The position numbers and the translations under genes are program-made. From positions 1-64,000 of the forward strand of contig QCEM01000002.1 of the NCBI GenBank assembly GCA_003280605.1: a stretch of 64,000 nt of DNA, in the 5' to 3' direction. Positions 16,721 through 25,206 of this stretch are shown in pieces. Below the pieces are notes generated by a model, which ran no database searches, had not been told where the DNA came from, and saw nothing but the letters and a program-made list of their open reading frames with translations. This DNA is from SAR116 cluster bacterium AG-355-O21 (GTDB lineage Bacteria; Pseudomonadota; Alphaproteobacteria; Thalassobaculales; Thalassobaculaceae). Within the stretch, counting starts at the first letter, position 1. Each line of letters opens with the position of its first letter.

Positions 16721-18289
16721 TCATGGTAATCGATCGACCATAGCGTCGCGCACAGCTGTTACCACCGGGTCCCATTGCAAAGGGGTTTTTTGTCGGAAGA
16801 GCCGGGTTTTCGGATACCAGCTGGCCTGCTCGCCGTCATCAAACCAGAACCAGCTTTGCCCTGGGCCGCGCGGCAACATGACCCAAGTCTCGATGCCCAT
16901 TGCCCCGGCCAGATGGACCGTCGTGTTTGGAATGCTGATCACCAGGTCAATGGTTGCCAGTCGTTTTAAAAATTCATCCAAATGCTGAATTTGGTCGGCA
17001 TCGGGATTCTGCTCGATGTGGATTCCCAGGGCTTTGGCTGTGCTTGCAATTTCCTGCTCATGATCGCCATATTGAAGATTAACCCAGTCGATCCCCGGCA
17101 AGGACAACAGCGGTGACAGGGTTGTCAAATGGATTGACTTATAGTCTCCAATCGTTGGGTTGATGCTGTGGAAAGATAGACCCACGCGCGGTCTTTTTCG
17201 CTCAGGTGGCATGATCGGCGTCGATTTAAGCAAGGCTTGCGGTGGCGGCAGCTGGGTGGCGTCATCCAGCAAGAACCGGCCAATAAATTCTAAGCGATAA
17301 CCGGCGCTGGCGGTTTTGGCAGCCTGCCGTAAACGTTGCTGGTCGGTTTTGGCGATAAATTCCACCGCCGGTAGGGCGGCCGCAAGATAGGGCACGATCC
17401 GGCGGTCCACGGCGACCGTTAGACTACCGACATGTTTGCGCAATGCGGGCAGCAAGTTTGCAAATAATACTTCGTCACCAATCTGGTCGTCGCTCCACAA
17501 TAATAGCTGGCCATTTGGTATCGGCACGCCGGTCCACAACGGTAGATCATGGCCGATGGCGTCGGGCCGGGTGTTGTGATGCCGCCATTCAGCCTCAAAA
17601 AATTCCCAGCCGCGTTTGAAATCTCGCTGCAATAAATAATTTCGTCCAAGCGTGGTGCAGGCCGGCAGGTAGGATGGTGCCATAATCACCGCCCGTTGGA
17701 GGGTGGTTGTTGACGTGATCAAATCGCCCAGGGATTTTTGCGCAATGCCTAAGAACGTCTGACTGTGGTAGGCGCTAGGGGTTAGAATTAAGGCGCGGCG
17801 ATAGCATTTTTTGGCGGCGCTGATATCGCCACCGTTGCGCCCCAACTCACCGGCTACTTCCCAACTATTTGACCTTGACGGTGCCGATTTAAGGGCGCGG
17901 CCAAGCCACTTCCGGCGGTCGGTCGGCGCACCTGTTGCCGCGAAGGCCAGCATGGCTGAACTCAAGGACGGGGCAATGATCACAGCTTGTTGGAAGCAGG
18001 TTTTTGCGCTTGGTCGATGTGCGTGCGATGGCCGTTGTTGCAGCAATTGGCCGAAATTTCTAAAAACTTCGGCTTGCAACCTGCTGCGCTCATGGCCGTC
18101 AAGGGTCAGCAATGCCCGCTCGGCAAATGCGAATGCCTTATCGGCGGCAGTCGGCAGTCGGGCGCTGGCTTGCGAAAGGCCGAACCAAGCCACAGCCTGC
18201 CGGGGACTGGTTAATACGGCCTGCCGAAACAGGCCATAGGAAACCGCAAACTGACCCGCACTTAAGCGATCTAAGGCGTCTTTGATCAT
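16721..18289 (-). CDS. TPR protein with C-terminal glycosyltransferase (GT9/GT41-like) domain
   Basis: 522 residues. Residues 1-220 are helical repeats of tetratricopeptide type, for example around 'CYRRALILTPSAYHSQTFLG' and the following 'TLQRAVIMAPSYLPACTTLG'. Residues 225-520 resemble the family of TPR-linked glycosyltransferases related to heptosyltransferases: 'RGWEFFEAEWR', 'LLLWSDDQIGDEVLFANLLP', then a second domain with 'RVGLSFHSINP' and the nucleotide-sugar site 'DLVISIPNTTVHLAGAMGIETW', closing with a tryptophan-rich 'WFWFDDGEQASWYP'. Donor and acceptor are unknown; protein or flagellin glycosylation is one possibility. It stands alone with a 255-base gap upstream. Confidence 0.78.
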   Translation of the reverse strand: MIKDALDRLSAGQFAVSYGLFRQAVLTSPRQAVAWFGLSQASARLPTAADKAFAFAERALLTLDGHERSRLQAEVFRNFGQLLQQRPSHAHRPSAKTCFQQAVIIAPSLSSAMLAFAATGAPTDRRKWLGRALKSAPSRSNSWEVAGELGRNGGDISAAKKCYRRALILTPSAYHSQTFLGIAQKSLGDLITSTTTLQRAVIMAPSYLPACTTLGRNYLLQRDFKRGWEFFEAEWRHHNTRPDAIGHDLPLWTGVPIPNGQLLLWSDDQIGDEVLFANLLPALRKHVGSLTVAVDRRIVPYLAAALPAVEFIAKTDQQRLRQAAKTASAGYRLEFIGRFLLDDATQLPPPQALLKSTPIMPPERKRPRVGLSFHSINPTIGDYKSIHLTTLSPLLSLPGIDWVNLQYGDHEQEIASTAKALGIHIEQNPDADQIQHLDEFLKRLATIDLVISIPNTTVHLAGAMGIETWVMLPRGPGQSWFWFDDGEQASWYPKTRLFRQKTPLQWDPVVTAVRDAMVDRLP

Positions 18290-18454
18290 CCGTCCACTTT
18301 GTCGGTTCCGGCCGCCTGTTGATCGGCGAACCTGTGCAAGGCTCGGTTGTCGGGTGACGAGCGGCAGGGCCGACAGCGTGCCGACCGATTTTTTACTGAT
18401 CGCTTTGGCCTAATATACAAAGAATAACATAAAATTTATAGTCGGATCAAACGG

Positions 18455-18467
18455 GCGGTAGGCTCGC
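18455..18467. repeat. 13-base direct repeat, left copy
   Basis: GCGGTAGGCTCGC lies here, about 78 bases before the alpha/beta hydrolase start; an identical copy is at 19386-19398, directly after that gene's stop. Confidence 0.5.
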
Positions 18468-18545
18468 AACCGCAGCCATGGCGTTTGCATCGCAGCAATA
18501 TTTTCGGCAGGTTTGACCGTAACGAAACGCAACCGGGGGCGGGAT

Positions 18546-19385
18546 ATGGTAACGGCGACATCAGAATATATTAATTGCGCGGGATTTGAGCTGCATTACG
18601 TGACCTGGGGCCGCCCGGATAAGCCGCCGGTAATCCTATGGCATGGCTTAGCACGCACCTGTCAGGACTTTGCGCCTTTGGCGGCAGCATTGGCAGATGA
18701 TTATTGGTTGATTGCGCCGGACACAATCGGCCGTGGTCTCAGTGAGTGGAGCCGCACCCCAGACGCAGACTATAACTTTGCCCGCTATGGCGAGATCGCC
18801 GCCGGTCTGATGGATCATCTTGGGGTGCGGTCGGCATCCTGGGTCGGCACCTCGATGGGCGCGTCACTGGGTATCTTTGCTGCCGGTGGCCTGCTTGCCG
18901 ACCGCATTAACAGGTTGGTCTTGAACGATATCGGTCCCGAATTACCGGCTGCGGCGGCGGAACGGATTGCGACCTATGTTGGTGCCCCGCCGGTTTTCCA
19001 ACGGGCCACTGAATTAGAAGCCTATCTGCGTGAGATTTACACGCCCTTTGGTTTTATCCCCGAGCTGCAATGGCGGCGGATGATGGAAAGCTCGTTTCGG
19101 CGTTTGCCCGACGGCCAAGTCACGGCCCATTACGACCCGGCAATTGTGCGGCAGCTGCAAGCAACCTCAGGCGATTTCACCCGCTGGGTGGAATATGATC
19201 AGATTTCATGCCCGATCTTGATCTTGCGCGGCGCTACCTCAGACCTGCTGAGCACGCAAATGGCTGCCGAGATGTGCCGCCGGCAACCGGCAGCGCAGCT
19301 CATCGAAATCGCCGATTGTGGCCATGCCCCGGCCCTCACCGTGGCCAGCCAGATTGATCCGATTGCAGACTTCCTGGCGGCCTAA
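18546..19385 (+). CDS. Alpha/beta hydrolase
   Basis: 279 residues of a classical alpha/beta hydrolase. The oxyanion 'WHGLARTC' follows the first strands, the nucleophile elbow is 'VGTSMGASLG' with the catalytic serine, an acid lies after strand 6 ('RGATSDLLS') and the catalytic histidine is in 'IADCGHAPAL'. The closest named relatives by eye are ester- or enol-lactone-hydrolases; the substrate is not predictable. The ATG at 18546 follows GGGGGCGGGAT; a start at 18513 is less likely. It is a single gene flanked by identical 13-base repeats and followed by tRNA-Thr. Confidence 0.86.
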   Translation: MVTATSEYINCAGFELHYVTWGRPDKPPVILWHGLARTCQDFAPLAAALADDYWLIAPDTIGRGLSEWSRTPDADYNFARYGEIAAGLMDHLGVRSASWVGTSMGASLGIFAAGGLLADRINRLVLNDIGPELPAAAAERIATYVGAPPVFQRATELEAYLREIYTPFGFIPELQWRRMMESSFRRLPDGQVTAHYDPAIVRQLQATSGDFTRWVEYDQISCPILILRGATSDLLSTQMAAEMCRRQPAAQLIEIADCGHAPALTVASQIDPIADFLAA

Positions 19386-19398
19386 GCGGTAGGCTCGC
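19386..19398. repeat. 13-base direct repeat, right copy
   Basis: Identical to 18455-18467 (GCGGTAGGCTCGC). It begins immediately after the stop of the alpha/beta hydrolase gene and 60 bases before tRNA-Thr. Confidence 0.5.
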
Positions 19399-19457
19399 CA
19401 AGGGGTCGGCGGGGTTTTCCGGCAGGTTTTTGATTGTTGTGTGGGATCAAAAAGAAG

Positions 19458-19533
19458 TGGTGCCGCAGAGAGGACTTGAACCCCCGACCCCATCATTACG
19501 AATGACGTGCTCTACCACCTGAGCTACTGCGGC
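19458..19533 (-). tRNA. tRNA-Thr (anticodon CGT)
   Basis: A complete 76-base cloverleaf with encoded CCA on the minus strand. The acceptor arms GCCGCAG and CTGCGGC pair perfectly, the D arm is GCTC...GAGC, the anticodon stem CGTCA/TGATG encloses loop TTCGTAA with anticodon CGT (reads ACG), and the T loop is TTCAAGT. The T stem contains G-T pairs. Confidence 0.95.
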
Positions 19534-19628
19534 CCCATATGCGCGTTTTAGGCTTTTCGATGCGCTGGTGCAAGGGGCAATCGTTGCGGGATTTCAGGGT
19601 CTGGTAATCTCACCGCAACCGATCGCCG

Positions 19629-21023
19629 TTAACTGCCGGGTTTGCTATCGGATGTTACCGCCAGCTGAGTGGGCGGGGTTTCTTCCGCAGTCACCACGGT
19701 GCCGTCGTCTGCCGGCGGCGCTGTTAACCGCGCAACCTTGGGCGGTGCTTTCCAGGTAATTTCGTTAAAGCTGCCGCAATTTCCGCAGATCGCCTGCCAG
19801 GTTGGCTGCACCGCGCCGCACCCAAGACAATGCCACGCCGGGTCAGCAGGGGCTTGTTGTGCGGCCCGAAGCCAACGCCGCGCGGCTGCCGCGTCGCCAT
19901 GTTCAGCTTCCTCAAGATCCGCTTGCAGGCGGCAGGCGCGGACGCTGCATTGGGCGCTATCGATGGCTTCCAACTGGGTCCGGGCGGCACCCCATAGATC
20001 GGCCGCTAAGGCAGCTTCGGCAATGGCAAGGCGGCTTTCGATAGCCTCCGGGGCACGGGCCACCAGCTTTTGCACACGTTGCACATGGACCAGCGGCGTC
20101 TCGCTCGCCATCAGTTGACGATAGGCGGCGGCCAGGTCGGGATGCGGCATCCGTGGCCACAGTGCTTCAATCACACCAGCGGCTTTCTTGGTTTTGTTTG
20201 TTGCCGCCAAAAGTGTTGCTTGCAGGCAGGCCGCAGGCACGAAATCAGGCACGGCTTCAAGGGCATTGGCCGTCAGTGTTAAGGCTTCCGGGATATTGCC
20301 GTCACGCTGGGCTTGGCGGGCGCGCTCCAGCAGCAGGGCGCTGCGGTGCCGGCGGCCGATTGGCTCGGCGATAATGCGCCGGCGGACGCCATCATAAAGT
20401 GCTTGTTGGGCCGGCCACCAATTTCCGGCGCGGGCTTCTTGTTCAAACACGGTTTGGATGGCCAAGGCGGAATCAGGGCGCAAGTTGCGTGCCTCGGTGG
20501 CCAGGGCGAGCGCTACCTGCGGGTCATTTTGATCAAGTGCCAAGCGCAACAGACCGGTCAGCCCAAGATAGCTGGTCTCGGCATCGTTACGCAGGGCCTC
20601 AAAATATTTTTCTGCCGCATCTTCATCGCCGTTTAACGCGGCTGCTTGGGCCGATAAAAGCCGCGTTAAGCGCGGGTCAGACAACAGTTTATCGGCTTTT
20701 TTCGCAAGCACGCCGGCCTGTTCAGCATCGCCGGCGGCAACTGCCGCTAAGCCAAGGGAAAGGGCTTGAAAACCTGCTTCCCGGCGACGCAGGCTGCGGC
20801 GGCTCAAAAAAGCCCCCGGCGCGCGCAGGAAGCCGGACCATATTTGCAGCAGCATTAAAATCACGGCAAAGCCGACGATGATGGCAGCGGCTAAGACACC
20901 GACACTGGTTTCGATGTGATAGTTGAACCACACGACCGCGACTTTGCCGGGATGGTCGGCAAACCAAACGGCGGCGGCCACCAGCACAGCGATCTGAACG
21001 GCATAAAATAAAACCCGCGCCAT
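19629..21023 (-). CDS. hemY: HemY-like inner-membrane TPR protein with C-terminal zinc-ribbon motif
   Basis: 464 residues. Two N-terminal membrane helices (about residues 5-20 and 40-62) are followed by the HemY_N domain ('FLRAPGAFLSRRSLRRREAGF') and a long set of TPR-like helices (residues 90-380). The C-terminus carries paired cysteines 'WHCLGCGAVQPTW' and 'ICGNCGSFNEITW', a rubredoxin/zinc-ribbon-like pair. HemY here is the TPR protein encoded with haem genes, distinct from protoporphyrinogen oxidase of the same name; its precise role in haem synthesis is unknown. It is preceded directly by the mitofilin-like gene and hemD/hemC in the same orientation, so the four are likely one transcription unit. 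Confidence 0.9.
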   Translation of the reverse strand: MARVLFYAVQIAVLVAAAVWFADHPGKVAVVWFNYHIETSVGVLAAAIIVGFAVILMLLQIWSGFLRAPGAFLSRRSLRRREAGFQALSLGLAAVAAGDAEQAGVLAKKADKLLSDPRLTRLLSAQAAALNGDEDAAEKYFEALRNDAETSYLGLTGLLRLALDQNDPQVALALATEARNLRPDSALAIQTVFEQEARAGNWWPAQQALYDGVRRRIIAEPIGRRHRSALLLERARQAQRDGNIPEALTLTANALEAVPDFVPAACLQATLLAATNKTKKAAGVIEALWPRMPHPDLAAAYRQLMASETPLVHVQRVQKLVARAPEAIESRLAIAEAALAADLWGAARTQLEAIDSAQCSVRACRLQADLEEAEHGDAAAARRWLRAAQQAPADPAWHCLGCGAVQPTWQAICGNCGSFNEITWKAPPKVARLTAPPADDGTVVTAEETPPTQLAVTSDSKPGS

Positions 21024-21027
21024 CGCC

Positions 21028-22365
21028 TTAGTTACCTGTCTGTTTGGCCGGCTGCAGCGCCGTCACCGCGTTTGCCTGCAAGTTGCGGACAATGGTATCT
21101 AGGGTGAGCCTGGTACGGGCAGCGGTCAGCCATGGCTCGGCGGCGGCGGCGGCGGCGTCAGGCAAGTCTGCTAAGGCCGCAATCGCGGCACCCAGTTCAC
21201 CGGCACCGAGAGCTGCTTCAGCGCGGGCAATTTTGGCATCGATATCGTCGCCTTCACCGTCAATTCGGCGGACTTCAACAACTTCCGCCAGGCGGTTCAA
21301 AATCTGTCCGGTAAAGCCGCGGTCCTCGCCAACTTGCGCGGCCCGAATCAGCGTCGGCAGCAAGCGGCTGAATTGAGTTTTCAAAGCGGCCACGGTGATC
21401 ACGCCGGTGGCCGCCTGGGCGCTCAGAAAGGCGCGGTCTTGGGGATCAAGATCAGCGGGTGCAATGGCGGCCAATTCGGCTTCAAAATTACCGTTCCTAG
21501 CGCTCGCTTGGGCCAATAAATTAGCAGCTAACAAACGGCTGCCGCTGGCATGATCAACCGTGCTTTGGGCGGTGAACTGGGTGTTCATCTCGGCGGCTAG
21601 GGTGGCCAAACGGGCGGTCATGGTATCGGCCTGTTCTTGCATCTGTAAGCGCAGGCTGCGGTTCTCCTCCGTCAGCGCCGAAACTTGCGCCGTCAGATCG
21701 CTGGACGGTGCCGCTTCTAGTTTGTCTAAGCGTTTGTTGGTATCGCTCAAAATAGTTTGCAAACGGCTGAGCTCTGCGGCGTCCGCCGCCGGCCCGGCCG
21801 ATGCGCTCACGGCTGCCTGCGTGCGGGCGACGGCGCGCGTCTGGAGCGCCTGTATTTGTGCGCTTAGCCGGTTGTCTAAATCTTTTAAATCCTGGCCAAG
21901 CGCCTGCACGGTCTTGGCAATCTGCGGCACTTGTTGTGCAACCTCCGGCGGAGTCGATCTTGCCTGGCGCGCCTGTAAGTCTGCAATCTCGGCGGCTAAG
22001 TCCGCAACACGCTTTGCCAAAATTGTCACGGGGTCGGGCGGCATGGTCCTGCCCGGCACCTCAGGTGCGGGCGTCGGGACCGCATTGGGGCGCAAAAAGT
22101 TTGGTGTGGCGACACCCAATTGGTTCAGATATGGCGTTGCTGTCGGGGCCCAAAGATCACGGCTCACGATCAATCCAATCGCCGCCGCGATGAGCAGCAC
22201 GACAAGCACAATTACCGCTGTTAGCAAGCGCCGAGCTTTTGAGGGCAGGGCCGATGCTTGTGGCTGTTTGCGATCGCCGGCATCACCGTCAACGGCATTC
22301 TCGGACACTGTTTCGCTGATCGCAGTGACCGGCTTTTTTGAGCTCTCTTTTGGCGTTTCAGGCAT
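21028..22365 (-). CDS. Mitofilin/Mic60-like membrane protein
   Basis: 445 residues from the ATG at 22365. A polar, acidic N-terminus is followed by one membrane span (about residues 45-68, 'LLTAVIVLVVLLIAAAIGL'), a proline-rich linker, and a long coiled coil with heptad-like leucines (about 100-260, e.g. 'TILSDTNKRLDKLEAAPSS'). The C-terminal helical mitofilin-type domain follows ('LIRAAQVGEDRGFTGQILNR'). The architecture and location between hemY and hemD match alphaproteobacterial Mic60, the bacterial relative of the mitochondrial crista-junction protein, which shapes intracytoplasmic membranes. The alternative start at 22467 adds residues read from the hemD gene end and is unlikely. Confidence 0.87.
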   Translation of the reverse strand: MPETPKESSKKPVTAISETVSENAVDGDAGDRKQPQASALPSKARRLLTAVIVLVVLLIAAAIGLIVSRDLWAPTATPYLNQLGVATPNFLRPNAVPTPAPEVPGRTMPPDPVTILAKRVADLAAEIADLQARQARSTPPEVAQQVPQIAKTVQALGQDLKDLDNRLSAQIQALQTRAVARTQAAVSASAGPAADAAELSRLQTILSDTNKRLDKLEAAPSSDLTAQVSALTEENRSLRLQMQEQADTMTARLATLAAEMNTQFTAQSTVDHASGSRLLAANLLAQASARNGNFEAELAAIAPADLDPQDRAFLSAQAATGVITVAALKTQFSRLLPTLIRAAQVGEDRGFTGQILNRLAEVVEVRRIDGEGDDIDAKIARAEAALGAGELGAAIAALADLPDAAAAAAEPWLTAARTRLTLDTIVRNLQANAVTALQPAKQTGN

Positions 22366-22382
22366 TCGCGCTACCTTCGTCC

Positions 22383-23141
22383 TCAGGCGCCGGCACCATA
22401 GGTGCCAATGATTAAATCCAACATTACGGAACTGTGGGGCTGAGCTGCCACATGGCTCTGCCGCCAAAGCAGTTCTCGATTTGCGATCTCTGCTATCTGA
22501 GGACTTAAGCAGAAGCTGTCAATACACGCAATCTTGCAACCAAGATGATGGTGCTTTATCAGCCTGCAAAATACCCGTGCGGTTTCTGCAGATGCGAGCG
22601 CCACAGCCCTGATTTCAGCTGCCTCCAGGGCCGCAATAGTGGGTGCTTGCAGGTGTTCGACAGCCTGTGTTCGATAGCAATTGATGCGGTCCACCGTAAA
22701 GCCGTCAGCGGATAGCTCCGCCGCCAGATCAAGCGCGACCGTGGTCGCTGCAAGATACAGCAACGGGCCTTGGCTTGGGCTGTAATCGCGGCGCACCAAA
22801 GCGGCCAGATCAGCTGCATTGCCGTTGGCGCTGATCACCTGGCTAAAACCATGCCGGCGAGCAATTGCCGCGGTTGTATCGCCGACCGTGAGAATCGGTA
22901 AATCCCGCCTGAGGGCAAGTTGGCTCAGGCCGGGGACGGCGTTACCGCTGGTGATCAGGGCGGCGCTCCAATCGCTGCTTTGCCGGGCCGCCGGCAGCAT
23001 CGCTTCCGGCGGCAATGCATGTGCCGTCAACAGCGGTTCATTCCAGCAGTTGATGCCGGCACTATTGAGGGCTGCCAGCCAAGGCCCTGCTGCCGCCTGG
23101 CTACGGGTCAGCAGCACAGTCGCTGGCTTAAAGGGTGACAT
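22383..23141 (-). CDS. hemD: Uroporphyrinogen-III synthase
   Basis: Closes hydroxymethylbilane to uroporphyrinogen III with inversion of ring D. It has 252 residues from the ATG at 23141; the family has low sequence conservation, so position counts for much of the call. Typical elements are 'VLLTRSQAAAGPWLAAL' at the start, 'ALITSGNAVPGLSQLA', 'VGDTTAAIARRHGF' and 'ALASAETARVFCRLI'. The ATG overlaps the hemC end by 14 bases, which suggests coupled translation. The product feeds both haem and the cobalamin genes (cobA) at the right end of the window. Confidence 0.9.
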   Translation of the reverse strand: MSPFKPATVLLTRSQAAAGPWLAALNSAGINCWNEPLLTAHALPPEAMLPAARQSSDWSAALITSGNAVPGLSQLALRRDLPILTVGDTTAAIARRHGFSQVISANGNAADLAALVRRDYSPSQGPLLYLAATTVALDLAAELSADGFTVDRINCYRTQAVEHLQAPTIAALEAAEIRAVALASAETARVFCRLIKHHHLGCKIACIDSFCLSPQIAEIANRELLWRQSHVAAQPHSSVMLDLIIGTYGAGA

Positions 23142-24081
23142 TTTGCCCTGCCTGCGCCAGCAATTCGGCACCCACACGCGTACCGATGGCAACAGCGTTA
23201 TCGGCGCTGCCGCTGGCACTGGCGGCAACGACCTCCCGGCCGTCATCACTGGCCAGCTTGGCGGTCAAGTGCAGAACGCCGTCGCGGATTTGTGCCAATC
23301 CGGAAACCGGGGTCCCGCAGCTGCCGTCAACTTTCGCCAACATCGCCCGCTCCGCTGTTACGCATAAACGGCTGTCGCGGTCATCTATGGCGGCCAGCCA
23401 TGTGGCGATAGCGGCACCGGGCCGGCAATCAGCGCTCCGTGCCTGAATACCGATCGCCCCCTGGCCAACAGCCGGCGGCATATCGTCAATGTCCAGGGCG
23501 CCAACGAGCAAATCATCCATTTTCAGGCGTTTTAGGCCGGCGACGGCCAGCAAGGTGGCGTCCGCAAGACCATCATTAAGCTTGCGCAGACGGCTCTCGA
23601 CATTGCCGCGAAACGTAATGATCTTCAGGTCCGGGCGCTGCGCCAACAGGAAGGCACGCCGGCGCACGGACGTGGTTCCGACAACCGCACCCGGCGGCAG
23701 ATCAGATAGTTTTCGTGCCTCGGTTGCAATCAATGCATCACGCGGGTCGGTACGGGGCAGAATGGCCGCAATCTCCGTGCCTTCGGCCAGTACCGTTTCC
23801 ACATCCTTCATTGAATGCACCCCAATATCGACCGTATTGGCATGAATTGCTTCTTCAATTTCTTTAATAAACAGGCCTTTACCGCCAATCTCGGCCAGTG
23901 GCCGGTCTTGGATGCGGTCACCTGTTGAGGTGATGATCACAATTTCAATCGCCGTTGGTGCCGCCAGCACCGGAAAGGCGGCCCGCAAGGCGTCGGCCAC
24001 CATGTTGGCTTGTAAGCGCGCCAGGGGCGAGCCGCGGGTGCCAATCCGCAAAGGCAATGTCTGTTCATGCTTCTCATTCAT
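23128..24081 (-). CDS. hemC: Porphobilinogen deaminase (hydroxymethylbilane synthase)
   Basis: Polymerises four porphobilinogens into hydroxymethylbilane. It has 317 residues from the ATG at 24081, the normal length. The N-terminal 'RIGTRGSPLARLQANMV', the catalytic aspartate region 'GVHSMKDVETVL', 'GTTSVRRRAFLL' and the cysteine that carries the dipyrromethane cofactor in 'KVDGSCGTPVSG' are all visible. An in-frame start at 24165 would extend it into tsaD and is rejected. It diverges from tsaD with 54 bases between the chosen starts. Confidence 0.96.
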   Translation of the reverse strand: MNEKHEQTLPLRIGTRGSPLARLQANMVADALRAAFPVLAAPTAIEIVIITSTGDRIQDRPLAEIGGKGLFIKEIEEAIHANTVDIGVHSMKDVETVLAEGTEIAAILPRTDPRDALIATEARKLSDLPPGAVVGTTSVRRRAFLLAQRPDLKIITFRGNVESRLRKLNDGLADATLLAVAGLKRLKMDDLLVGALDIDDMPPAVGQGAIGIQARSADCRPGAAIATWLAAIDDRDSRLCVTAERAMLAKVDGSCGTPVSGLAQIRDGVLHLTAKLASDDGREVVAASASGSADNAVAIGTRVGAELLAQAGQNVTL

Positions 24082-24135
24082 GACGCAATTGTGTAGACCG
24101 AGGTGACAAACAAGAAAAGCCGGAAGTGGAATTAA

Positions 24136-25206
24136 ATGGCCGAACCGCCGAAAACCACCCGCCAAAACCTCATGGTGTTAGGGATTGAGACAAGCTGCGA
24201 TGAGACGGCTGCCGCCATTGTTGACGGCCGCGGGCAGATTCATGCAAATGTGGTTTTATCGCAGATTGATGACCACCGGCCCTATGGGGGTGTGGTTCCC
24301 GAAGTTGCCGCCCGTGCCCACCTTGAGCATCTGGATGGCTTGATCAAATCAGCGCTGACGCAGGCAGCGGTCGGCTTTGATGATTTAGATGGTATCGCCG
24401 CCACCGCCGGTCCGGGCCTGATCGGCGGGGTGTTGGTTGGTGCTGTCACTGGTAAAGCGATTGCCTTGGCCCGTAATTTACCGTTCATCGCGGTCAACCA
24501 TTTGGAAGGTCATGCGCTGACGGCGCGGCTGACCAATGACGTCGATTTTCCCTATCTGTTGCTTTTGGTCTCCGGCGGCCATTGCCAACTACTGGCGGTG
24601 ACGGCGGTGGGCCAGTACCAGCAGCTTGGCAGCACCATTGATGACGCTGTCGGTGAGGCTTTTGACAAAGTCGCCAAAATGCTTGACCTGGGATATCCGG
24701 GCGGTCCGGCATTAGAGCGGACCGCTCTAACAGGGGATCCAACAGCTGTTGACTTGCCCCGGCCCATGCGCGGCCGTCCAGGCTGTGATTTTTCATTCTC
24801 AGGGTTAAAAACCGCAGTGCGTCAGCGCCTGCCGGCAACGGATCCAGGGGGCAATTGGCGTGCCGATATGGCCGCGAGTTTTCAAGCGGCGGTCGCCGAT
24901 TGTCTTGCCGACCGAACCGCCCGGGCGATCAAAATTTTCAGCGCCAACCATGGCAGCGGTCATCGCTTGGTTGTTGCCGGCGGTGTTGCCGCCAACCACT
25001 TCCTGCGCCAGCGATTGCAATCGGTGGCCGAGGCCGGCGGGATGACGTGGGTCGCACCGCCGCCTGCCTTGTGTACGGACAATGCTGCCATGATTGCTTG
25101 GGTGGGTTTGGAACGGCTGGCGGTTGGTGATACCGATAGCCTTGATTTTGCGCCGCGCCCGCGCTGGCCGTTAGATGCTGCTTCAGACCGCAAGGCGGCA
25201 GGTTGA
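24136..25206 (+). CDS. tsaD: tRNA N6-threonylcarbamoyladenosine synthase subunit TsaD
   Basis: With TsaB, TsaC and TsaE makes t6A at position 37 of ANN-decoding tRNAs. It has 356 residues. The ATPase-like fold shows '[17 protein letters not shown]', the metal-binding '[10 protein letters not shown]' (HxxxH), '[13 protein letters not shown]', '[11 protein letters not shown]', '[12 protein letters not shown]' and '[10 protein letters not shown]' near the C-terminus. The ATG at 24136 or a start twelve residues later are both possible. The stop overlaps the gpsA ATG (TGATG), so the pair is likely an operon. Confidence 0.96.
   Translation: MAEPPKTTRQNLMVLGIETSCDETAAAIVDGRGQIHANVVLSQIDDHRPYGGVVPEVAARAHLEHLDGLIKSALTQAAVGFDDLDGIAATAGPGLIGGVLVGAVTGKAIALARNLPFIAVNHLEGHALTARLTNDVDFPYLLLLVSGGHCQLLAVTAVGQYQQLGSTIDDAVGEAFDKVAKMLDLGYPGGPALERTALTGDPTAVDLPRPMRGRPGCDFSFSGLKTAVRQRLPATDPGGNWRADMAASFQAAVADCLADRTARAIKIFSANHGSGHRLVVAGGVAANHFLRQRLQSVAEAGGMTWVAPPPALCTDNAAMIAWVGLERLAVGDTDSLDFAPRPRWPLDAASDRKAAG

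Noticed and set aside
21560-22411. 283-codon frame antisense to the Mic60-like gene
   Set aside because: It mirrors the repetitive coiled-coil coding and matches no family; the opposite strand has the recognisable protein.
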